From Clostridiales bacterium UBA6468 (lineage in GTDB: Bacteria > Bacillota > Clostridia > Oscillospirales > Oscillospiraceae), in NCBI GenBank assembly GCA_002436765.1, contig DJNI01000027.1:1-9213 (forward strand): DNA of 9,213 nucleotides, given 5' to 3'. The position numbers were made by a program, and so were the translations under genes. The notes under the pieces were generated by a model that made no database searches, had not been told where the DNA came from, and saw nothing but the letters and a program-made list of their open reading frames with translations. Below are positions 5,769 to 9,213 of the stretch, in pieces (the first letter of the stretch is position 1; each line of letters begins with the position of its first letter).

Positions 5769-5784
5769 GGCGAAGCGGAGGAAT
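5751..5784 (-). terminator. Terminator of the azlCD unit, overlapping the mntP promoter
   Basis: ATTCCTCCGCT (5752-5762) and AGCGGAGGAAT (5774-5784) form a perfect 11-bp stem, 11 bases after the azlD stop. In the minus direction CTTTGTT follows, a modest U-rich tail. The 11-base loop contains the TTGACG box of the next promoter. Confidence 0.7.
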
Positions 5785-5795
5785 ACACAGTTATT

Positions 5796-6104
5796 TTACA
5801 AATGGCTCATTGCCCATTCCACAATTAGCACTGCGGCGCTGCTGCTTAAGGCGACCGCGATCAGACTCTTGCCCCGGTAGGCCAGGATCACCGCCGCCAC
5901 CAGCGCCGCCGCGCCGCTGAAAACGGATGCGGTGCTGCTGAGAATGGAGGGGAACGTCATGGCCGTCAGGCAGCAATAGGGGACGTAGTACAGAAACGAG
6001 CGCAGGAAGCGGCTCTTGATGGGCTTGCGGAAAATCGTCATGGGCAGGACGCGGATGAGGTAGGTCGTCAGCGCCATGGCCAGGATGTACAGATAAATGT
6101 TCAT
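5796..6104 (-). CDS. azlD: AzlD-type branched-chain amino acid exporter small subunit
   Basis: The protein has 102 residues with about four membrane segments and begins 'MNIYLYILAMALTTYLIRVLP'. The 'TTYLIRVLP' motif, the 'FLYYVPYCCLTAMTFPSIL' block (37-55) and the late 'YRGKSLIAVALSS' are typical of AzlD/YgaH. It partners AzlC to export branched-chain amino acids and their analogues. The start ATG (6102-6104) overlaps the azlC stop as ATGA, with a GGGGG stretch 7 bases upstream, so the pair is translationally coupled. It ends the transcription unit, with a terminator 11 bases after its stop. Confidence 0.9.
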   Translation of the reverse strand: MNIYLYILAMALTTYLIRVLPMTIFRKPIKSRFLRSFLYYVPYCCLTAMTFPSILSSTASVFSGAAALVAAVILAYRGKSLIAVALSSSAAVLIVEWAMSHL

Positions 6105-6811
6105 GCTGCTTCCCCCTCGTCCTTCACCGGGAACAGCGCGGCGCAGATGGCGGCGGCCGCCACGGTGCAGATCACGATGGACAGTCCAGGGGAAACGGCT
6201 TTCAGCCCGGGCGTCCAGGAAAACAGGCTGCTGAAAACCAGCGCCAGCACCACCGCAGCGAAAACATCCCGGTTTTTCTTTGCGGGAGGTATCACGATGG
6301 CCACGAACATGCCGTAAAGCATGACCCCCAGCGCCGTCCGGATGGACAGCGGCAGGATCGACCCGGCCAGCGCGCCGCACAGGGTTCCCAACGTCCAGCC
6401 GATAAAGGGCAGCGTCCCCAGCCCCAGCAGGAAGGGCACCGTCAGGGGCGCTTCCCGCGCCATGGCCAGGGCAAAAATTTCGTCCGTATTGAAAAACGCG
6501 ATCAGCAGCCGGGGCAGCAGGCCGATTTTTTCGCCCATCCGCTGGCTCAGCGCCAGACTCATCAGGGCGTAGCGGCTGTTGATGACCAGCTGCGTCAGCA
6601 CCATTTCCCACAATGTGGCGGCGGCGACGATGAGGGTCAGTCCCGCGAACTGTCCCGCGCTGGTCAGATTCGTGGCGGAGATCAGCACCGCGTCCGGGGT
6701 TTTCAGACCCTGCGACACGGCCATGGCCCCGAAGCCGAAGCTCACCGAAAAGTATCCCATCCCCACAGGCAGTCCCCGGTTGACCCCTGCCCGGTATTCA
6801 TTTCTGTTCAT
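6101..6811 (-). CDS. azlC: AzlC-type branched-chain amino acid exporter large subunit
   Basis: The protein has 236 residues from ATG at 6809-6811. GTG at 6818-6820 would add three residues, but the ATG has the better-spaced purine box (AAAGAAG, 8 bases away). Family blocks are 'GLPVGMGYFSVSFGFGAMA' near the start, 'NLTSAGQFAGLTLI', 'LVINSRYALMSLAL', 'FFNTDEIFALA' and 'LPFIGWTLGT'. AzlC forms the main membrane component of the AzlCD (YgaZH-like) exporter. It starts 47 bases after the cysteine-cluster gene with no terminator between, so it is likely co-transcribed from the promoter at 7233-7261. Confidence 0.93.
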   Translation of the reverse strand: MNRNEYRAGVNRGLPVGMGYFSVSFGFGAMAVSQGLKTPDAVLISATNLTSAGQFAGLTLIVAAATLWEMVLTQLVINSRYALMSLALSQRMGEKIGLLPRLLIAFFNTDEIFALAMAREAPLTVPFLLGLGTLPFIGWTLGTLCGALAGSILPLSIRTALGVMLYGMFVAIVIPPAKKNRDVFAAVVLALVFSSLFSWTPGLKAVSPGLSIVICTVAAAAICAALFPVKDEGEAA

Positions 6812-6858
6812 ATAACGCACTTCTTTATATCTTTTTTCCGGCGAAGGCTGCCGGGGGA

Positions 6859-7203
6859 TCAGCTGCGGACGCCCTGATATTCCATCAGCTCCAGAACGTC
6901 CTGTCCCCGCTTGGTCAGCGCCATGCTGCCCCGGATGGGGCTGGCGTCGTAGGCGGGAGTATGGTAGTCCTTCAGAGGCTTGTCATAGTCCAGGGAAATC
7001 AGACCCTTTTTCTCTAGAATTTGCAGCAGAAGCTCGTTTCCCGGCTCCTCCGGGAAAACCGGCGACTCCTTTTCCTGAATCACCGGCAAAAAGGCGCACT
7101 CGCCCAACCGGCGCAGAAAGCCGATCTCTTCCTCCGTAAGCTCCAGCTCCGGACCGCAGCCGGAGCAGCCGCTGCATCCGCCGCAGGATTCACATTTGCT
7201 CAT
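6859..7203 (-). CDS. Small protein with N-terminal five-cysteine cluster and winged-helix-like C-terminus, unknown function
   Basis: The protein has 114 residues. The first 16 carry Cys at 4, 7, 10, 13 and 16, an exact three-residue period (MSKCESCGGCSGCSGCGP), a metal- or Fe-S-binding type of arrangement. The rest is acidic and looks mainly helical: 'LTEEEIGFLRRLGECAFLPVI' (22-42), 'NELLLQILEKKGLISLDYD' (56-74) and a C-terminal 'MALTKRGQDVLELMEYQG' (94-111), whose 'LTKRGxxxLE' ending resembles the wing and last helix of winged-helix proteins. The start ATG (7201-7203) has AGGAGG 9 bases upstream and a strong promoter. It leads the azlCD unit, so a sensing or regulatory role for that exporter is possible but unproven. 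I do not recognise a named family. Confidence 0.82.
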   Translation of the reverse strand: MSKCESCGGCSGCSGCGPELELTEEEIGFLRRLGECAFLPVIQEKESPVFPEEPGNELLLQILEKKGLISLDYDKPLKDYHTPAYDASPIRGSMALTKRGQDVLELMEYQGVRS

Positions 7204-7232
7204 ATTCGGTGTCCTCCTGTTTCTTTCAGGGT

Positions 7233-7261
7233 ATCATAGCAGATGGGCGGCGAAATGTCAA
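7233..7261 (-). promoter_or_regulatory. Promoter of the cysteine-cluster gene/azlCD unit
   Basis: A consensus TTGACA (-35, 7261-7256), 17-base spacer and TATGAT (-10, 7238-7233) lie about 30 bases before the ATG at 7203. It diverges from the trxA promoter, with 27 bases between the two -35 boxes. Confidence 0.88.
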
Positions 7262-7288
7262 ATTATCTGTTTACTCGACCGGCCCCCC

Positions 7289-7317
7289 TTGCGCTTTTTG
7301 CAAAATTAGGGTATACT
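7289..7317 (+). promoter_or_regulatory. Promoter of trxA
   Basis: TTGCGC (-35, 7289-7294), a 17-base spacer and TATACT (-10, 7312-7317). The predicted start near 7324 leaves a short leader before ATG 7351. A perfect palindrome TTTTGCAAAA (7296-7305) sits in the spacer. Confidence 0.75.
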
Positions 7318-7350
7318 ATAAGCATGGAAAAACACCAAGGAGGAATTGTT

Positions 7351-7659
7351 ATGTCCGTTATGCATATTACGAAGGCCAACTATGATGCGCTGGTGAAAAA
7401 CAGCGATAAGCCCGTTCTGCTGGATTTCTGGGCACCCTGGTGCGGCCCGTGCCGGATGGTCGGCCCCATTGTGGAGGAGATCGCCCAGGAGCGGGAGGAC
7501 ATCGCCGTGGGCAAGATCAACGTGGACGAGGAAGCGGAGCTTGCCATGGAATTCGGCGTCGCCAGCATCCCCACACTGGTGGTCATGGAGCACGGCAAGG
7601 TCATGAACAAGGCCATCGGCTACATGCCAAAGGCGGAGATCGAGAAGCTGCTGGGATAA
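7351..7659 (+). CDS. trxA: Thioredoxin
   Basis: The protein has 102 residues, the normal thioredoxin length. The active site 'WCGPC' has Cys31 and Cys34. Asp25 in 'LLDFWAPW' is the buried acid, and the cis-proline is Pro74 in 'ASIPT'. 'VGKINVDEE' and the C-terminal 'GYMPKAEIEKLL' complete the fold. It reduces protein disulfides in the cytoplasm using thioredoxin reductase. The start ATG 7351 has AAGGAGG with a 7-base spacer. Earlier in-frame starts (7243, 7324) are rejected because they lie upstream of the promoter -10 or of this ribosome site. It is a single-gene unit with its own promoter and terminator and is divergent from the cysteine-cluster gene. Confidence 0.97.
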   Translation: MSVMHITKANYDALVKNSDKPVLLDFWAPWCGPCRMVGPIVEEIAQEREDIAVGKINVDEEAELAMEFGVASIPTLVVMEHGKVMNKAIGYMPKAEIEKLLG

Positions 7660-7687
7660 AAGAACGCAGGCGGCACCGCACTATTCG

Positions 7688-7739
7688 GCAGCAAAAGCCC
7701 CGGTGACGGATAGATTTCCGCCGCCGGGGCTTTTGCTGC
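7688..7739 (+). terminator. Terminator after trxA
   Basis: GCAGCAAAAGCCCCGG (7688-7703) and CCGGGGCTTTTGCTGC (7724-7739) form a perfect 16-bp stem, with further pairing possible in the 20-base loop. The CCGGGGCTTTT core is the classical terminator shape and can also work in the opposite direction. Confidence 0.85.
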
Positions 7740-7869
7740 GTCTATGGGAAAATTCCGTTGCCAATTTGCGCTCTAAAAACGTACCGGCAGAGCTGAAAAG
7801 TTACAAACTGCGATAATATTTTATCATGAAATAGTTCGAAGAATGTGGAAGTATTGCGGAAAAGGCAAC

Positions 7870-7903
7870 AAAAAAGCCCCAGAAATCAATTCTAGGGCTT
7901 TTT
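7870..7903 (-). terminator. Terminator of the tRNA unit
   Basis: In the minus direction AAAAAGCCC (7903-7895) and GGGCTTTTT (7879-7871) pair around an inner AGAA/TTCT helix, with one mismatch (7880/7894) and a T6 run at the end. It lies just after tRNA-Lys. Nothing else was recognised in the 130 bases between the trxA terminator and this one. Confidence 0.8.
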
Positions 7904-7908
7904 CTGCA

Positions 7909-7984
7909 TGGTGACCCGCCGGGGATTCGAACCCCGGACCCACTGCTTAAAAGGCAGTTGCTCTGCCAACTGAGCTAGCGGATC
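7909..7984 (-). tRNA. tRNA-Lys (anticodon UUU)
   Basis: The minus strand gives acceptor arm GATCCGC/GCGGGTC, D arm with AGCTCAGTTGGCAGAGC, anticodon stem ACTGC/GCAGT with loop CTTTTAA (anticodon TTT at plus 7951-7949), and T arm CCGGGGTTCGAATCCCCGG. The CCA end is encoded (7911-7909) after discriminator A. It lies 5 bases downstream of tRNA-Gln. Confidence 0.97.
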
Positions 7985-7989
7985 AAATT

Positions 7990-8064
7990 TGGCTGGGATG
8001 GCCGGATTTGAACCGACGAATGCCAGAGTCAAAGTCTGGTGCCTTACCGCTTGGCGACATCCCA
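7990..8064 (-). tRNA. tRNA-Gln (anticodon UUG)
   Basis: The minus strand gives acceptor TGGGATG/CATCCCA with discriminator G and encoded CCA (7992-7990). The anticodon stem is CCAGA/TCTGG with loop CTTTGAC (anticodon TTG at plus 8032-8030), and the T arm is GTCGG-TTCAAAT-CCGGC. It is transcribed ahead of tRNA-Lys as one unit. Confidence 0.97.
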
Positions 8065-8101
8065 ATGTTGGCGCGGCGCCCTTCGGCCGGACACACAGGG
8101 C

Positions 8102-8130
8102 ATTATATCATGCTTTGCGGCGTTTGGCAA
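8102..8130 (-). promoter_or_regulatory. Promoter of the tRNA-Gln/tRNA-Lys unit
   Basis: TTGCCA (-35, 8130-8125), 17-base spacer and a perfect TATAAT (-10, 8107-8102) with extended TGA element. It ends about 37 bases before the tRNA-Gln 5' end. Confidence 0.85.
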
Positions 8131-8176
8131 TCCTTTTTTTGCGAATTTTGCGGTTTCCGACCTTCTTTCTTACCCG

Positions 8177-8214
8177 AAAAACTCCCCGGCAGCGCAGTGT
8201 CCGCGCCGCCGGGG
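8177..8214 (-). terminator. Terminator after the Rrf2-family gene
   Basis: In the minus direction CCCCGGCGGCGC (8214-8203) pairs with GCGCTGCCGGGG (8195-8184), with one wobble, and AGTTTTT follows (T-run 8181-8177). It lies about 10 bases after the Rrf2 stop and closes the cysK-rrf2 unit. Confidence 0.85.
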
Positions 8215-8223
8215 TCAGCTTTT

Positions 8224-8631
8224 TTATTGCTTTTTCACCAGATCCGCCAGCGTCACGCCGTCCAAATACCCGCTGATACGGCTGTCCAGCTCGCTCCATA
8301 CCGGAAGCGTCGGACAGTTCGCCGCCCGGGGGCAGGGCTTCGCGCCGCACTCCAGGCAGGCTACCGGTGCCAGCGTTCCTTCCGTCAGCCGCAGAATTTC
8401 ACCCAGCGTGTATTCTCCCGGCTCCCGGCTCAGGCGGTAGCCGCCGCCCTTGCCCTGGATGCCGTCCACGATGTGGTTCTTCGCCAGCACGGGCAGGATC
8501 TTCTCCATGTATTTCAGGGAGATCTCCTGCCGGGCAGCCACGTCCTTCATGGGGACGAAGCCCTCCGACCGATGCTCCGCCAGATCCGCCAGCACCCGCA
8601 GGGCGTAGCGGCCCCGGGTCGAGATCATCAT
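8224..8631 (-). CDS. Rrf2-family transcriptional regulator (CymR/IscR-like)
   Basis: The protein has 135 residues. The start 'MMISTRGRYALRVLADLAEH' is the typical Rrf2 opening. A winged helix follows: recognition region 'VAARQEISLKYMEKILPVLAKN' (31-52) and wing 'GIQGKGGGYRLSREPGEYTL' (58-75-like segment). The middle has 'CLECGAKPCPRAANC' with Cys92, 95, 100 and 106, an arrangement like the Fe-S-ligating cysteines of IscR-type members. The end 'YLDGVTLADLVKK' also fits. The start is ATG 8629-8631 (ATG 8626-8628 is the next codon), 4 bases after the cysK stop. There is no obvious Shine-Dalgarno, so it is likely coupled to cysK. The cysK neighbour points to CymR-like control of cysteine metabolism, in which CysK acts as a corepressor partner in Bacillus. 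Iron-sulfur sensing is an alternative. Confidence 0.9.
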   Translation of the reverse strand: MMISTRGRYALRVLADLAEHRSEGFVPMKDVAARQEISLKYMEKILPVLAKNHIVDGIQGKGGGYRLSREPGEYTLGEILRLTEGTLAPVACLECGAKPCPRAANCPTLPVWSELDSRISGYLDGVTLADLVKKQ

Positions 8632-8635
8632 GGCG

Positions 8636-9213
8636 TCAGTCCGCGAACAGCGGCGTGGACAGATACCGGTCGCCGGTGTCCGGCAGGAGGACGACGATGG
8701 TCTTGCCCTCGTTTTCCGGCCGCTTGGCCAGCTCGATGGCCGCCCATGCCGCCGCGCCGGAGGAAATGCCCACCAGCACGCCCTCCAGCTTGCCGATCTG
8801 CTTGCCAACGGCAAAAGCGTCCTCGTTGGCGACGGGGATGATCTCGTCGTAAACGCCGGTGTCCAGCACCTTGGGGACGAAGCCCGCGCCGATGCCCTGG
8901 ATCTTGTGCGCGCCCGCCGTGCCCTTGGACAGCACGGGAGAGGTCGCAGGCTCCACGGCCACTACCTTGACCTCCGGCTTCTTGGACTTGAGGTACTCGC
9001 CCACGCCGGTGATGGTGCCGCCGGTACCCACGCCTGCCACGAAAATGTCCACCTTGCCGTCGGTGTCGGCGTAGATTTCGGGGCCGGTGGTCTCAAAATG
9101 CGCCCTGGGGTTGGCCGGGTTCACAAACTGGCCGGGGATGAAGCTGTCCGGAATCGAGGCCGCCAGCTCGTCGGCCTTGGCAATGGCGCCCTTCATGCCC
9201 TTGGCGCCCTCGG
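8636..9213 (-). CDS. cysK: Cysteine synthase (O-acetylserine sulfhydrylase), 5' end beyond window
   Basis: The last 192 residues or so are present, and the N-terminus with the PLP lysine lies beyond the window edge. Visible family blocks are 'GMKGAIAKADEL', 'FETTGPEIYAD', the PLP-phosphate loop 'GVGTGGTITGVGEYL', 'AVEPATSPVLS', 'KIQGIGAGFVP', 'GISSGAAAWAA' and the terminal 'LLPDTGDRYLSTPLFAD'. It condenses O-acetylserine with sulfide to give cysteine in the cytoplasm. It is followed after 4 bases by the Rrf2 gene in the same direction. In Bacillus CysK also binds the Rrf2 regulator CymR, so the two neighbours may work together here. No truncation other than the window edge is seen. Confidence 0.96.
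   Translation of the reverse strand, partial: EGAKGMKGAIAKADELAASIPDSFIPGQFVNPANPRAHFETTGPEIYADTDGKVDIFVAGVGTGGTITGVGEYLKSKKPEVKVVAVEPATSPVLSKGTAGAHKIQGIGAGFVPKVLDTGVYDEIIPVANEDAFAVGKQIGKLEGVLVGISSGAAAWAAIELAKRPENEGKTIVVLLPDTGDRYLSTPLFAD

Noticed and set aside
7243..7350. Longer thioredoxin starting at 7243 or 7324
   Set aside because: The promoter -10 (7312-7317) and the AAGGAGG before 7351 fix the start. The extra residues are unlike thioredoxins.
7740..7869. Possible small gene or promoter between trxA and the tRNAs
   Set aside because: No start with a ribosome site and no coherent -35/-10 pair were found. Only a short AT-rich GATAA/TTATC inverted repeat is present.
8632..8814. N-terminal extension of the Rrf2 protein into cysK
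   Set aside because: The extension is a shadow frame of cysK. The family begins with MMIST at 8631.

Overview
The window reads as a piece of chromosome from a GC-rich Clostridia member of the Firmicutes, most likely a gut Oscillospiraceae/Ruminococcaceae-type bacterium (inference). The reasons are strong AGGAGG-type ribosome binding sites, textbook -35/-10 promoters, a yybP-ykoY manganese riboswitch, and proteins typical of that group: AzlCD, MntP, a VanZ-like protein, an Rrf2 regulator next to CysK, a DHHW/MBOAT pair and a class M-type sirtuin. Almost all host-type genes lie on the minus strand. The exceptions are the sirtuin and trxA.

Left end (1-1430) is a patchwork of mobile DNA. The tail of the zinc-ribbon region of an IS66-type transposase runs directly, within a few bases, into the C-terminal half of a phage-type HNH endonuclease. 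That is followed by a phage-like leader and then, in the same reading frame as the HNH remnant, a complete Sir2-family gene resembling the class M (SirTM) group. Behind the sirtuin lie three TGCACCCCC(C)T repeats at 21-22 base spacing, like an IS21-family end, and two hairpins that close off the convergent genes.

The middle (1435-5768) holds two minus-strand transcription units. A DHHW-family SGNH-like protein and an MBOAT acyltransferase form a surface-polysaccharide O-acetylation pair. Upstream, mntP, a VanZ-like gene and a small lipoprotein gene are tightly coupled (4-base overlap, then a 3-base gap) behind a perfect promoter and a manganese riboswitch. Its expression platform can be read base by base as a Shine-Dalgarno-sequestering switch. 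A strong terminator at 3949-3983 separates the two units.

The right half (5752-9213) holds a minus-strand unit of a cysteine-cluster small protein, azlC and azlD (branched-chain amino acid export). It ends in a terminator whose loop contains the -35 box of the mntP promoter. Divergent from it is trxA with its own promoter and terminator. Then come a tRNA-Gln/tRNA-Lys pair with promoter and terminator, an Rrf2-family regulator with an IscR-like cysteine group, and the 3' two-thirds of cysK, which runs off the window. The cysK-rrf2 order suggests a CymR-like cysteine regulon.

No entirely new system is proven here. The most informative points are the fully legible manganese switch commanding a three-gene operon, the IS66/HNH/sirtuin mosaic, and the five-cysteine small protein tied to azlCD.
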